Positions 23,654 through 32,726 of a stretch of 64,000 bases of DNA are shown piece by piece. A model generated the notes under the pieces. It had not been told where the DNA came from and searched no databases. It was given only the letters and a program-made list of their open reading frames with translations. The number at the start of each line of letters is the position of its first letter. Within the stretch, counting starts at the first letter, position 1. The stretch spans positions 1-64,000 of the forward strand of contig NZ_JAFNJU010000009.1 in the NCBI RefSeq assembly GCF_017368455.1. Reading direction: 5' to 3'. The position numbers and the translations under genes are program-made. Source of the DNA: Proteiniclasticum aestuarii (lineage in GTDB: Bacteria > Bacillota > Clostridia > Clostridiales > Clostridiaceae).

Positions 23654-24412
23654 ATGTTGGAGTACACAATCAAAGATGTCAGTCAAATGGCAGGGGTAAG
23701 CACCCGAACACTTCGATATTATGACGAGATCGGACTGCTTACACCCTCAAGAGTCAGCTCCAGCGGGTATCGGATCTATGGGAAAGAAGAGATCAACAAG
23801 CTGCAGCAGATTCTCTTCTACAGAGAATTCGATCTACCGCTGGAACAGATCACAGCGCTTCTCCATGAACGAGACTACGACCGTGAAAAAACGCTGAATG
23901 AGCACAGACAGAAGCTCCTTGCAAAAAGGGATCGGATAGACCAGATGCTGGAAACCATCGAGAAGAGCATTGCAGAGACGAAAGGAATGATGAGAATGAA
24001 AGATACGGAAAAATTCAAGGGGCTGAAAGAGAAAAGCCTCAAAGCCAACGAAGAAAAGTACGGCAAGGAACTCAGAGAAAAATACGGTGAAGAAGTTGTT
24101 GAAGAATCCAACAGAAAATACAGGGGACAGTCTCAGGAGAACTATGAGAAAGCGGAAAGACTGGCTCAGGAGATTCTGGAGAAGCTCTATGCTGTCATGG
24201 AAGAAAAGGACCCAGGCTCCAGGGAAGCGCAGGAAGTGGCGGCGCTTCATAAAGAGTGGATATCCCTCTACTGGTCGACCTATACAAAGGAAGCTCATAG
24301 AGGACTGGCACAGATGTATGTGGAGGATGAAAGGTTCAAGGCTTACTATGACAAGGAGAAGGAAGGCGCTTCTGAATTTCTTCGGGACATCATCGACATT
24401 TTCACAAAATAG
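23654..24412 (+). CDS. MerR-family regulator with TipAS-type drug-sensing domain
   Basis: A 252-residue regulator. The MerR DNA-binding domain is TIKDVSQMAGVSTRTLRYYDEIGLLTPSRVSSSGYRIYGKEEINKL. A dimerisation coiled coil follows to about residue 115. The TipAS domain then runs to the end and is rich in aromatic and charged residues (WISLYWSTYTKEAHRGLAQMYVEDERF). TipAS domains bind thiopeptides and other cyclic or aromatic compounds and induce resistance genes in known cases. No efflux gene is adjacent, so only the regulator itself is an evident target. The ATG at 23654 follows GGAGGTGAG. Confidence 0.92.
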   Translation: MLEYTIKDVSQMAGVSTRTLRYYDEIGLLTPSRVSSSGYRIYGKEEINKLQQILFYREFDLPLEQITALLHERDYDREKTLNEHRQKLLAKRDRIDQMLETIEKSIAETKGMMRMKDTEKFKGLKEKSLKANEEKYGKELREKYGEEVVEESNRKYRGQSQENYEKAERLAQEILEKLYAVMEEKDPGSREAQEVAALHKEWISLYWSTYTKEAHRGLAQMYVEDERFKAYYDKEKEGASEFLRDIIDIFTK

Positions 24413-24544
24413 CTCCAGGTTAAAAAAGAATTCATAGAATGTTCCTATGCATTTTATGCTCCTGATGTATACTGTTTCTAACATCAAGTACAACTGCTTC
24501 AACGATACGAGGAGGTGAGTGGACACCACAAACGTGTCCCGCAT

Positions 24545-24841
24545 ATGAATAAAGAGAAAGATACCATCAGAGTACAGGAGAACGTAGGAGAAAAGGAAGC
24601 ATTGGGGGAAAAATGGGAAGATCTCAAAAACAGAGACCCCAAAAATACCAGTAAAGAGATCAAGCTTCTCAAGAAGAAGATCCGTTACCTCACGGAAAGA
24701 GTGAAGATGTATGAAGACGAGCTTGCTCAGCTGGAAGGAATCTATGATGTGAAGAGAAAGAAGGACTTCAGAGAAGAAGGACTGGATCAGCTGGCGGAAC
24801 TTCAGAGAACTGTCGGAGATGATCATACAAGAAGAATCTGA
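24545..24841 (+). CDS. Small charged coiled-coil protein, unknown
   Basis: A 98-residue, highly charged protein with a likely coiled coil at about 35-65 (EIKLLKKKIRYLTERVKMYEDELAQLEG). It is not a family I recognise. The start is uncertain. The excellent AGGAGGTGA at 24510-24518 is too close to the in-frame GTG at 24515, and the next in-frame ATG at 24545 is too far. A nine-codon frame from GTG 24519 ends at TGA 24546-24548, overlapping ATG 24545, so translational coupling is possible. A terminator follows. Confidence 0.55.
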   Translation: MNKEKDTIRVQENVGEKEALGEKWEDLKNRDPKNTSKEIKLLKKKIRYLTERVKMYEDELAQLEGIYDVKRKKDFREEGLDQLAELQRTVGDDHTRRI

Positions 24842-24862
24842 AGAAGAAAATAGTAATAAGAG

Positions 24863-24905
24863 GAATCGGGTCTGCATAGTAAGCTCTGCAGGCCTGATTT
24901 GTTTC
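24863..24905 (+). terminator. Terminator after the small coiled-coil gene
   Basis: AATCGGGTCTGCA pairs with TGCAGGCCTGATT (G-U and one mismatch tolerated), followed by TGTTTCT. Confidence 0.75.
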
Positions 24906-24985
24906 TAATTGACAATGTTTATCAGTTGTGGCATACTGAAAAATGAATTTTACTGATACACAGGATATGTGAGGAGGCTGTGCCT

Positions 24986-25360
24986 TTGAAAGTGATATAT
25001 ATAACTCTGGGCTTTATTTTTTTCGGACTGGGCGCCATTGGAGCATTCCTGCCCGTTTTACCAACCACTCCGTTTCTGCTCCTTTCTTCTGCCTGTTTCG
25101 CCAGAGGATCTGATCGGTTCAACGACTGGTTCACCTCAACGAAGCTCTACAAGAAGCATCTGGAAACCTATTATGAAAGCAGAGCCATGACGGTGAAGAC
25201 GAAAGCTTCTCTTCTGACCCTTGCCACATCCATGATGGTCTTATCCTTTCTGGCCATGCCAAACAAGTATGGAAAGATCTTCATGGCAGGCATGATCGTA
25301 TTTCTCTACTATTATTTCTTCTTTCAGATCAAGACAATTAAAGAGCCTGTTAAAGAGTGA
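24986..25360 (+). CDS. YbaN/DUF454-family small membrane protein
   Basis: A 124-residue inner-membrane protein. It carries the family signature at the N-terminus, GFIFFGLGAIGAFLPVLPTTPFLLLSSACFARGSDRFNDWF, followed by two more helices near 70-85 and 92-110. Function of the family is unknown. TTG at 24986 is preferred to the in-frame GTG at 24980 because AGGAGG at 24972 gives 8-base spacing to the TTG. It has its own terminator. Confidence 0.88.
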   Translation: MKVIYITLGFIFFGLGAIGAFLPVLPTTPFLLLSSACFARGSDRFNDWFTSTKLYKKHLETYYESRAMTVKTKASLLTLATSMMVLSFLAMPNKYGKIFMAGMIVFLYYYFFFQIKTIKEPVKE

Positions 25361-25367
25361 ATACTAC

Positions 25368-25402
25368 GGGGACATATCAGTTAAGGTATGTCTCTTTAAT
25401 TT
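25368..25402 (+). terminator. Terminator after the DUF454 gene
   Basis: GGGACATA and TATGTCTC pair around an AT-rich loop and are followed by TTTAATTTTG. Confidence 0.6.
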
Positions 25403-25502
25403 TGTCTGAAATTATCAGAATTATTGCAGATTATGCATAAAATCACGCCGAAGTTTAGTATAATACTAGTATGATTGTATTTCGTAAAATAGTGGAGGAA
25501 CT

Positions 25503-26825
25503 ATGAAGAGAGACATTGAAGTAACAAAGGTGAATAATTTTCTGCTGTATCTGCTCATTGGGGTGGTGCCCCTAATCGTCATACCAGTAGACGGAAAACT
25601 TGAAACTGCCTGGACCAAACTTCTGTTTATGCTCGGAATTTCCCTGTTTTTTCTGTACCTGTCCATACGAAGACGAGATCAGATCATTTTCATGGAAAAT
25701 ACCCTGGAGAATCGATTTCTGGCAGGTTATTTCATTCTGGTTCTCATTTCCCTGTTCTTCTCCTTGGATCCACTCATATCGTTCTATGGTTCCGGATATC
25801 GCCATGACGGTTTTCTTGCGCTCATAGCATACTGTTTTGCCTACCTCATCGCAAGAAATGCGAAGGATGTTGAAAAACACTTTTTCCCGATCATCACCAT
25901 CACGTCTCTTCTTGTGGCTGTTTATGCCATCCTGCAGTTCTACAAGATGGATCCGGTTCCGATAGAATTATACAAGCTGGAATGGATTGGTGTAGCTTTT
26001 GCAACCATGGGAAACCCCAATTTCCTGGGGTCTTATCTCGTGCTGTCCATTCCCATGCCCATCTATCTTTATTTTTACAAAGGAAAGAAGTTAGGCCTTC
26101 TGGCATATGCTGTTCTGTTCTTTGCGCTTCTGACCACGCGAACCAGAGGAACCTGGATCGGCGTTTTCATTGCGCTCATTGCATTTCTTGTTCTTCATCA
26201 TATACGAAGCGGGTTCACGAAGAAGCAGAAAAAGAAAGCGGTAACGGTATTTCTTACAAGCATGGGGATGATCCTGCTTTTCATGATCACCTCTGGAAAT
26301 GTTTTTTTGACAAGGTTTCTCTCCATTTTCAGTGATTTTTTCAGCATCATCAAAGAGGAAGAGACTGCATATTTGGGAGGCTCTTCTAGAGTGTATATAT
26401 GGGGTAAAGTCATTGAGCTCATTAAAATGCGTCCGTTTTTCGGATTTGGTCTAGATACCATGTATATTGCCATGGAAATGTATTTCAGAGGACAGATCAC
26501 ATATGATTTTGGCGTATACAGAAATTTTGATAAAGCACACAATGAATACCTGAATATTGCTGTTTCATCTGGACTATTTTCCTTATTTGCCTATCTTGGA
26601 TTTCTGTTTTTCACTATTAGGAAGGGAATGAGGAAGCTTAAAAATCATGAAGCCTATGTTCCGATTCTAGCAGCCATCATCGGATATCTGACCCAGGCGT
26701 TCTTCAATATTCAGGTGGTCATGGTCTACTACATCTTCTTTGTCTATCTTGGCATCGCATCCTCTGAGCAGGCCATCAGGGTGGAGAAAACTGAAGCTAC
26801 AGCAGCTGAAAATTATATCCAGTAA
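25503..26825 (+). CDS. O-antigen ligase/polymerase-type (Wzy/RfaL) membrane protein
   Basis: A 440-residue polytopic protein with about 10-12 helices and a large central outside loop (FLTRFLSIFSDFF...RPFFGFGLDTM...FDKAHNEYLNIAVSSGLF). The loop matches the O-antigen ligase (PF04932-like) superfamily, including the conserved RxxxW/R...H pattern. Such proteins transfer or polymerise sugar chains on undecaprenol or on protein. No glycosyltransferase cluster is adjacent, so the substrate is open. TATAAT at 25459 is the likely -10 box. The ATG follows GTGGAGGAAC. Confidence 0.85.
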   Translation: MKRDIEVTKVNNFLLYLLIGVVPLIVIPVDGKLETAWTKLLFMLGISLFFLYLSIRRRDQIIFMENTLENRFLAGYFILVLISLFFSLDPLISFYGSGYRHDGFLALIAYCFAYLIARNAKDVEKHFFPIITITSLLVAVYAILQFYKMDPVPIELYKLEWIGVAFATMGNPNFLGSYLVLSIPMPIYLYFYKGKKLGLLAYAVLFFALLTTRTRGTWIGVFIALIAFLVLHHIRSGFTKKQKKKAVTVFLTSMGMILLFMITSGNVFLTRFLSIFSDFFSIIKEEETAYLGGSSRVYIWGKVIELIKMRPFFGFGLDTMYIAMEMYFRGQITYDFGVYRNFDKAHNEYLNIAVSSGLFSLFAYLGFLFFTIRKGMRKLKNHEAYVPILAAIIGYLTQAFFNIQVVMVYYIFFVYLGIASSEQAIRVEKTEATAAENYIQ

Positions 26826-26845
26826 AGCTTAATAGTCATGACATC

Positions 26846-26872
26846 AGACACTTTTCGAAGTGTCTTTTTTAT
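26846..26872 (+). terminator. Terminator before the fab operon
   Basis: AGACACT and AGTGTCT form a 7-bp stem with a TTTCGA loop, followed by TTTTTT. Confidence 0.88.
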
Positions 26873-26916
26873 TGCTCTAAAATGCGAAATTGCCTGAAAA
26901 TGAGTGAAACAGACAC

Positions 26917-26945
26917 TTTGAGAAGGTTTTCTCAAATCTTATAAT
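26917..26945 (+). promoter_or_regulatory. fab operon promoter with FabT-like palindrome
   Basis: TTTGAGAA-N4-TTCTCAAA (26917-26936) is a perfect palindrome. TTGAGA inside it (26918-26923) serves as -35, with TATAAT at 26940-26945 (16-base spacer). A repressor bound here would block RNA polymerase. The TTTGA/TCAAA half-sites resemble the FabT boxes of streptococcal fab operons, which have the same gene order. Confidence 0.75.
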
Positions 26946-27066
26946 ATCTTTAAAATCCGAAAAACAGGATAAGGTTGAAAGAGAGAGTATATAGAAGGAA
27001 GTTAGAGCATAGTGAATATAAATGCTGAATATCGAAGATTGAGTCTGTTGCAATCCGGCTGTATAG

Positions 27067-27079
27067 TTTGAGAGTCAAA
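27067..27079 (+). promoter_or_regulatory. Second FabT-like box just upstream of fabH
   Basis: TTTGA-GAG-TCAAA is a perfect dyad 35 bases before the fabH ribosome site, with half-sites like the palindrome at 26917. It lies in the leader, about 120 bases after the likely transcription start. Confidence 0.6.
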
Positions 27080-27114
27080 TATTTTTAGAATCAAATCAAA
27101 TGGGAGGTTCACTT

Positions 27115-28080
27115 GTGGCTAGAATCATCGGAACAGGCAGTTATCTGCCGAAACGTATCATGACAAACAAAGAAATGGAAGCATATGTGGATACCACAGA
27201 TGAGTGGATCGTGACAAGGACTGGAATCAGGCAGAGGCATCTCTCCGATGAGACGGAGAATACCGGTGATCTGGGATATGTGGCTGCAGAGGCTGCCCTT
27301 CATAATGCTGGAATCAGTGCAGTAGAAATAGACTACATTCTTGTGGCCACCACAACCCCTCATTCACTGGTGCCCAACACCAGCTGCTACATTCAGGATA
27401 AGCTGGGTGCTGTAAATGCGGCCTGTCTCGATCTTAATGCGGCGTGCAGCGGGTTCATTTATGGACTGGAAGTGGCGGATGCCCTGCTGAAGAGCGATCA
27501 TATTCACCATATTCTAGTCATAGGAAGTGAAGTGCTTTCCAAAATAACGGATTTCACGGACAGAGCCACCTGTGTGCTATTTGGAGATGGAGCGGGTGCC
27601 GCAGTTCTTGCAAAAGGTGACGGAATCAGGGGCATCGTATCTGGGGCCGATGGCGCCAAAGGCGCCTGTCTCAACACGAGAGATTTTCCAGTGAATAACA
27701 TTGTTGCAGAAGGGTCCAAAGAACCACAGCTCATCAGAATGGATGGGAAAGAGGTCTATAAGTTTGCGGTGAACATCCTTCCGGAAGCCCTGAAGGCCGC
27801 CGTATCAAGAGGAAACGGAAACCTCGCGCAGCTGGACCATATCGTGCCTCATCAGGCGAACATCCGGATTATTGAAGCGGCTTCCAAAAGACTGGATATC
27901 TCCATGGACAAATTCCATGTGAACATCCAGAATACCGGAAACACGTCTTCCGCATCCATCGCCATCGCACTGGATGAACTGAGCCGTTCCGGAAAACTTG
28001 TAAATGGCCAGAAACTGGCGCTGGTTGGATTCGGCGGCGGACTCACCTATGGTGCGGTCTATCTTGAATGGAACATGTAA
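27115..28080 (+). CDS. fabH: 3-oxoacyl-ACP synthase III
   Basis: A 321-residue KAS III that condenses acetyl-CoA (or a branched starter) with malonyl-ACP to begin fatty acid synthesis. The active-site Cys111 lies in NAACSGF, His246 in VPHQAN and Asn in [20 protein letters not shown] near the N-terminus is the family hallmark. GTG at 27115 is preferred over ATG at 27100, because the ATG codon leads directly into the GGGAGG ribosome site. It is the first gene of the eleven-gene fab/acc operon. Confidence 0.97.
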   Translation: MARIIGTGSYLPKRIMTNKEMEAYVDTTDEWIVTRTGIRQRHLSDETENTGDLGYVAAEAALHNAGISAVEIDYILVATTTPHSLVPNTSCYIQDKLGAVNAACLDLNAACSGFIYGLEVADALLKSDHIHHILVIGSEVLSKITDFTDRATCVLFGDGAGAAVLAKGDGIRGIVSGADGAKGACLNTRDFPVNNIVAEGSKEPQLIRMDGKEVYKFAVNILPEALKAAVSRGNGNLAQLDHIVPHQANIRIIEAASKRLDISMDKFHVNIQNTGNTSSASIAIALDELSRSGKLVNGQKLALVGFGGGLTYGAVYLEWNM

Positions 28081-28147
28081 AAAGCCTGATCACAAAGCTA
28101 TCCTTATTCATCAACATATATTAATAAAATTTTTAGGAGGAATTATC

Positions 28148-28372
28148 ATGATTTTTGAAAAAGTAAAAGCGGTACTAGTAGAGGAACTTACACTGGGCGA
28201 AGACGAGATCACCATGGAGTCCAATTTCGAGGAACTGGGCATTGATTCCCTGGACCTGGTGGAACTGGTCATGAAGCTCGAAGAGGAATTTGACATCACC
28301 ATCGAAGAATCCGAAGAACTGAAAACCATCAAAGATGTGGTCGAATACATCACTAGCGCAAAAGAAGCATAA
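28148..28372 (+). CDS. acpP: Acyl carrier protein of fatty acid synthesis
   Basis: A 74-residue acidic carrier protein with a standard phosphopantetheine site, Ser34 in [10 protein letters not shown]. It shuttles growing acyl chains between the Fab enzymes. An AGGAGG site precedes the ATG. Compare the divergent carrier protein at 4898, which lacks the conserved Asp. Confidence 0.97.
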   Translation: MIFEKVKAVLVEELTLGEDEITMESNFEELGIDSLDLVELVMKLEEEFDITIEESEELKTIKDVVEYITSAKEA

Positions 28373-28383
28373 GAGGTGCATCC

Positions 28384-29307
28384 ATGGAGAACAGAATATG
28401 TCAGCTCTTAGGTATAAAATATCCTGTATTTCAGGGTGCCATGGCATGGGTTTCTGACGGGAAACTGGCTGCAGCGGTGTCTGAAGCGGGTGGACTGGGG
28501 ATCATTGCCGGTGGAAATGCCGAGGGTGAAATCATCAGAAAAGAGATTCAGGAAGCGAAGAAACTGACGGATAATCCCTTCGGGGTCAACATCATGCTTC
28601 TGAGTCCGCACAAGGAAGAAGTCATTAAAGTGGTTCTGGAGGAAAAGGTCGCCTGTGTCACCACAGGAGCCGGCAATCCGGGAAAATACATCGAAGCTTT
28701 TCATGATGCAGGAATCAAGGTGATACCTGTGGTCCCATCGGTTGCGCTGGCAAAGAAGATGGAAAGACTAGGCGCCGATGCCGTCATCGCTGAAGGGAAC
28801 GAAGCGGGTGGACATATCGGCAAACTATCCACCATGGTGCTTCTGCCTCAGGTGGCAGACGCCGTCGCCATCCCCGTCATCGGAGCGGGAGGCATTGCAG
28901 ACCACAGAGGAGTGGATGCGGCCTTCACCTTAGGTGCGGAAGGCGTTCAGCTGGGCACATATTTCATACCGGCAGAAGAATGCAGAGCTCATGAGAACTA
29001 CAAGAATCTGGTACTGGGGGCATCCGATATTGATGTGACTGTCACAGGTAGATTCACAGGACATCCTGTACAGGTTCTTCGCAACAAGCTCACGAGAAAA
29101 CTGGATGCCCTTGAAAAAAGCGGCGGAAGCCTGGAGGAATTCGAAGCTTTAGGCAGAGGGTCCCTCTATCAGTCCGTGATTCTGGGAGACCTGGAAAAGG
29201 GGTCCTTCATGTCCGGTCAGATCGCAGGTCTTGTTACCAGAAAGGGTACCTGCAGAGAGCTCATCGAAGCACTCCTGACGGACTCCAGATACATAAGCTA
29301 CAAGTAG
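28384..29307 (+). CDS. fabK: FMN-dependent enoyl-ACP reductase II
   Basis: A 307-residue TIM-barrel flavoprotein of the nitronate monooxygenase/FabK family, performing the last reduction of each elongation cycle with NAD(P)H. Diagnostic segments are QGAMAWVSDGKLAAAVSEAGGLGIIAGG, TTGAGNPGKYI, AEGNEAGGHIG and IPVIGAGGIAD. FabK replaces the triclosan-sensitive FabI, which is not encoded in this window. It sits between acpP and fabD, as in streptococci. The stop is followed by a GGCACC/GGTGCC hairpin (29319-29335) without a T run, a possible mRNA processing or stabilising element. Confidence 0.95.
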   Translation: MENRICQLLGIKYPVFQGAMAWVSDGKLAAAVSEAGGLGIIAGGNAEGEIIRKEIQEAKKLTDNPFGVNIMLLSPHKEEVIKVVLEEKVACVTTGAGNPGKYIEAFHDAGIKVIPVVPSVALAKKMERLGADAVIAEGNEAGGHIGKLSTMVLLPQVADAVAIPVIGAGGIADHRGVDAAFTLGAEGVQLGTYFIPAEECRAHENYKNLVLGASDIDVTVTGRFTGHPVQVLRNKLTRKLDALEKSGGSLEEFEALGRGSLYQSVILGDLEKGSFMSGQIAGLVTRKGTCRELIEALLTDSRYISYK

Positions 29308-29350
29308 AGAAAAATAGCGGCACCCGTATGGTGCCTTACCGGGGGAAAAT

Positions 29351-30274
29351 ATGAAAATCAATCTGATGTTTCCAGGACAAGGTGCTCAGTTTACGGGCAT
29401 GGGACTGGATTTCTACAACGAATACGAACAGTACAGAGCGCTTCTGAACGAAGCTTCTTCTGTCAGCGGACTGAATCTGCTGGAAATCCTTGAGGATGAG
29501 GAAAAGCTCAGCGAAACGGAAAATACACAGATCGCCATCTTCACCATGAGCTACGGCATCGCAGGCCTTCTCAGAAAGGAAGGCATCCAGGCGGACCATG
29601 CACTGGGGCTCAGCCTGGGTGAATACGGTGCGCTGACCTATGGTGGTGCACTGAGCGTCTCAGACACCACGAAGCTCCTGCGCAGAAGATCGGATCTCAT
29701 GCAGCTATCTGCAGAAGAGAGGAAGGGGTTTCTGGCAGCGGTTTCCTTCATGGAACTGGCCCAGGTGGAGGAAGCGGTTCATGGAATAAGCGGAGTCAGC
29801 ATTTCCAACTACAATGCGCCCAAGCAGACTGTGGTAGGCGGTGATATGGAGAAGAAAGCGGAATTTGAAGAAAATATCCGTACATTGGGTGGAAAGAAGA
29901 TCACCTACCTTCCTGTTTCTGGTGCCTTTCATACGAAGCTGATGGAAAGTGCGGCGACCCGTTTTCGTGACGAACTCAAGGAGTTTGCCATAAATGATCC
30001 CGAGATTGCAGTGCTGTCGAACTTCAAAGGAGACTTCTATGAACGTGGAGACGACTACAGAGAAATTCTGGCCAAGCATATCGACCATCCTGTAAGACTC
30101 AGTGACTGTCTGGAAAGACTGGGCAGCACGGAAGAGGATGTGCATATTCTGCTGGGACCGGGCAAAGCGCTGCAGTCCATTCTGAAGCAGAACGGAGTGA
30201 AGGGCCGGTTCTATGTAGTCAATACAGTAGAAGATTTCAAAAAGACCGTGAGCGAACTGAAGGGAGAGAAATAA
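29351..30274 (+). CDS. fabD: Malonyl-CoA:ACP transacylase
   Basis: A 307-residue transferase that loads malonyl from CoA onto ACP. It starts with the family hallmark MFPGQGAQFTGMG. The nucleophile is Ser88 in GLSLGEYGAL, and the partner His is in PVSGAFHTKLM. GGGGGAA precedes the ATG. Its TAA overlaps the ATG of fabG by one base. Confidence 0.97.
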   Translation: MKINLMFPGQGAQFTGMGLDFYNEYEQYRALLNEASSVSGLNLLEILEDEEKLSETENTQIAIFTMSYGIAGLLRKEGIQADHALGLSLGEYGALTYGGALSVSDTTKLLRRRSDLMQLSAEERKGFLAAVSFMELAQVEEAVHGISGVSISNYNAPKQTVVGGDMEKKAEFEENIRTLGGKKITYLPVSGAFHTKLMESAATRFRDELKEFAINDPEIAVLSNFKGDFYERGDDYREILAKHIDHPVRLSDCLERLGSTEEDVHILLGPGKALQSILKQNGVKGRFYVVNTVEDFKKTVSELKGEK

Positions 30275-31005
30275 TGGAAAAGAAAACAGTACTGATCACA
30301 GGAAGCTCCAGAGGCATCGGCGCAGGCTGCGCCCTGTATTTTGCGGAAAGGGGATGGAATGTGGTCCTGAACTACAGCAGAAAAGAACCCGTGGAACTCA
30401 TGGATACACTGAAGGAGAAAGGTGCAACTTTCCTCTGCCTCCAGGGCGACGTATCCGTGCCTGAAGATGCGGAGAGAATGGTGAAGGAAGCGGTGGAAGC
30501 CTTCGGCAGCATTGAAGCCCTTGTGAACAATGCGGGCATCACCAAGGACAATCTGATGCTGCGCATGAAAGCGGAGGATTTCAGAAACGTCATCGATGTG
30601 AATCTCACCGGATCCTTTCTTATGACTAAGGCTGCCAGCAGTGTGATGATGAAGAAGAGATACGGAAGAATCATCAACATCTCCTCTGTGGTGGGCCTGC
30701 GCGGAAATGCCGGACAGGTGAATTATGCCTCGTCCAAGGCGGGCATCATCGGACTTACCAAGTCCGTGGCCAAGGAACTGGCGAAAAGAAACATCACCTG
30801 CAATGCCATCGCACCCGGATTCATCGAGACGGAGATGACGGACGTTCTCAGTGACAAGGTCAAAGAGAGCATCCTGGGGGAAATCCCCTCCGGAAAGCTC
30901 GGAAAAACGGAAGACATTGCCCAGCTGGCCTATTTTCTGGCCAGTGAAGAAAGCAGCTACATCACAGGTCAGGTCATTGCTGTCGATGGCGGCATGAGCA
31001 TGTAG
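30274..31005 (+). CDS. fabG: 3-oxoacyl-ACP reductase
   Basis: A 243-residue short-chain dehydrogenase that reduces 3-oxoacyl-ACP with NADPH. It has the Rossmann motif TGSSRGIGAG, NNAG in LVNNAGITKDN, and the catalytic Ser (NISSVVG) with YxxxK in YASSKAG. The C-terminal EESSYITGQVIAVDGGMSM is typical of FabG. It starts inside the fabD stop, showing tight coupling. Confidence 0.97.
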   Translation: MEKKTVLITGSSRGIGAGCALYFAERGWNVVLNYSRKEPVELMDTLKEKGATFLCLQGDVSVPEDAERMVKEAVEAFGSIEALVNNAGITKDNLMLRMKAEDFRNVIDVNLTGSFLMTKAASSVMMKKRYGRIINISSVVGLRGNAGQVNYASSKAGIIGLTKSVAKELAKRNITCNAIAPGFIETEMTDVLSDKVKESILGEIPSGKLGKTEDIAQLAYFLASEESSYITGQVIAVDGGMSM

Positions 31006-31016
31006 GAGGAGAAAAT

Positions 31017-32243
31017 ATGAATCGAGTTGTTGTAACAGGTATGGGGATCATTGCCCCCATCGGAAATAATTACGAGGAAGTGAAGGCAGGTCTCCTTGCA
31101 GGTAGAAACGGCATCGGGACCATTACGAAATTCGATGCTGCGCCCTTCAAAGCGCACCTGGCTGCCGAAGTGAAGGACATCGATCTTTCCGAGAAGATCG
31201 GAAAGAAGGAAGCCAGAAGAATGGACCGTTTCACCCAGCTGGCTGTGGTGGCGGCTGAAGAAGCCGTAAACCATTCAGGTCTTACGGATGTCTACGATCC
31301 TTTTGAGGTCAGCGTGCTGATTTCCTCAGGTATCGGCGGACTGGAAACCATGGAATCCAATCTGGAAACCTATATCAGAAAAGGTCCTGGTAGGGTTTCA
31401 CCTTTCTTCATTCCCATGAATATCGTGAACATGGCGGCAGGAGAGATCTCCATTCGCCATGGCGCCATGGGATCCTCCTTTTCACCTGTCAGCGCCTGCG
31501 CTTCAGGTTCCCACTCCATCGGAGAAGGCTTTCGCGCCATCAAGCACGGCTATGCCAAGGCGGCCATTGTGGGAGGAACAGAAGGTTCCATCACACCGAT
31601 GGCCATTGCGGGATTCTCCAACATGAAGGCGCTGAACGAGACTGAGGATCCGTCAAAAGGATCCATTCCCTTTGATGTGGACCGCAAGGGCTTCGTCATG
31701 GGAGAAGGCGCCGGAGTGCTCATTCTGGAAAACCTGGAAGAAGCACTGAAAAGAGGAGCAAAGATCTATGGAGAAGTGGTGGGGTATGGCAGCACATCTG
31801 ATGCCTACCACATCACAGCACCGCACCCGGAAGCCAAAGGTGCCTATATGGCCATGAAGAAGGCGCTGGAGGAAGCGGGCATCACACCGCAGGAAGTGGA
31901 CTACATCAATGCCCACGGTACCAGTACGCCCATGAACGACAGGCTGGAATCAGGTGCCATCGTGAATCTCTTCGGGAAAGAAGTGCCTGTATCCTCCACA
32001 AAATCCATGACGGGACATCTTCTGGGCGCAGCCGGCGCTGTGGAATCGATCCTGTCACTCATGAGCATGGAAGAGAGCTACATTCCACAGACCATCGGAA
32101 CCAGAAATCTTGATCCTGACGTGGAAGCGAACATCATCATCGGAGAAGGACTGAAAAAGGAACTGACCTATGTGCTGTCCAACTCCCTGGGATTCGGCGG
32201 ACACAATGCATCACTGCTCTTTCGAAAATGGGAGGGGAAATAG
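31017..32243 (+). CDS. fabF: 3-oxoacyl-ACP synthase II
   Basis: A 408-residue KAS II elongation enzyme. The active-site Cys is in PVSACASGSHSIGEG, with His residues in NAHGTSTPMND and KSMTGHLLGAAG. The N-terminal RVVVTGMGIIAPIGN is the family opening. It follows fabG by 11 bases with AGGAGG. Its TAG abuts the accB ATG. Confidence 0.97.
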   Translation: MNRVVVTGMGIIAPIGNNYEEVKAGLLAGRNGIGTITKFDAAPFKAHLAAEVKDIDLSEKIGKKEARRMDRFTQLAVVAAEEAVNHSGLTDVYDPFEVSVLISSGIGGLETMESNLETYIRKGPGRVSPFFIPMNIVNMAAGEISIRHGAMGSSFSPVSACASGSHSIGEGFRAIKHGYAKAAIVGGTEGSITPMAIAGFSNMKALNETEDPSKGSIPFDVDRKGFVMGEGAGVLILENLEEALKRGAKIYGEVVGYGSTSDAYHITAPHPEAKGAYMAMKKALEEAGITPQEVDYINAHGTSTPMNDRLESGAIVNLFGKEVPVSSTKSMTGHLLGAAGAVESILSLMSMEESYIPQTIGTRNLDPDVEANIIIGEGLKKELTYVLSNSLGFGGHNASLLFRKWEGK

Positions 32244-32726
32244 ATGGAATTAAACGACATTCTGCTTCTTCTTGAAAAGTTCGAAGCTTCGGATCTTACA
32301 ACGCTCCGTGTGAAGCTCAAAGGAGACGAGTTTTCCGCTGGAAGACTCCAACAGGGAGAAGACCTTCAGCCTTCTGTTCAGAATGAGACGAAGGTGAAAA
32401 GAAGCTTCGTGCAGGAAAAGGAAGAAAAGAAAAGCGACAAAGCGATAGAAAACAAGCAGGAAGAAGCCGAGGCTTCGGATGACTTGTATCAGAAGATCAC
32501 GTCACCCATCGTAGGCACCTTCTACAGCAGACCTTCGGAAAACGAGGAGCCCTTTGTGAAGGTGGGACAGAAAGTGAAGAAGGGCGATGTGCTCTGCATT
32601 CTGGAAGCCATGAAGATCATGAATGAAATCAAGAGCAGCCACGACGGCACCATCAGAAAGGTGCTCCTTTCCGATGGTGACATGGCGGACTTTGGAAAAG
32701 TGCTGTTTCTGCTGGAGGAGGACTAA
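32244..32726 (+). CDS. accB: Biotin carboxyl carrier protein of acetyl-CoA carboxylase
   Basis: A 160-residue subunit. An N-terminal helical region (LNDILLLLEKFEASDLTTLRVKL) is followed by a charged, flexible linker. The C-terminal biotinyl domain opens with ITSPIVGTFYSRPSENEEPFV and has the biotinylated lysine in LEAMKIMNEI. It starts immediately after the fabF stop and its own stop overlaps the fabZ start by one base. Confidence 0.96.
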   Translation: MELNDILLLLEKFEASDLTTLRVKLKGDEFSAGRLQQGEDLQPSVQNETKVKRSFVQEKEEKKSDKAIENKQEEAEASDDLYQKITSPIVGTFYSRPSENEEPFVKVGQKVKKGDVLCILEAMKIMNEIKSSHDGTIRKVLLSDGDMADFGKVLFLLEED

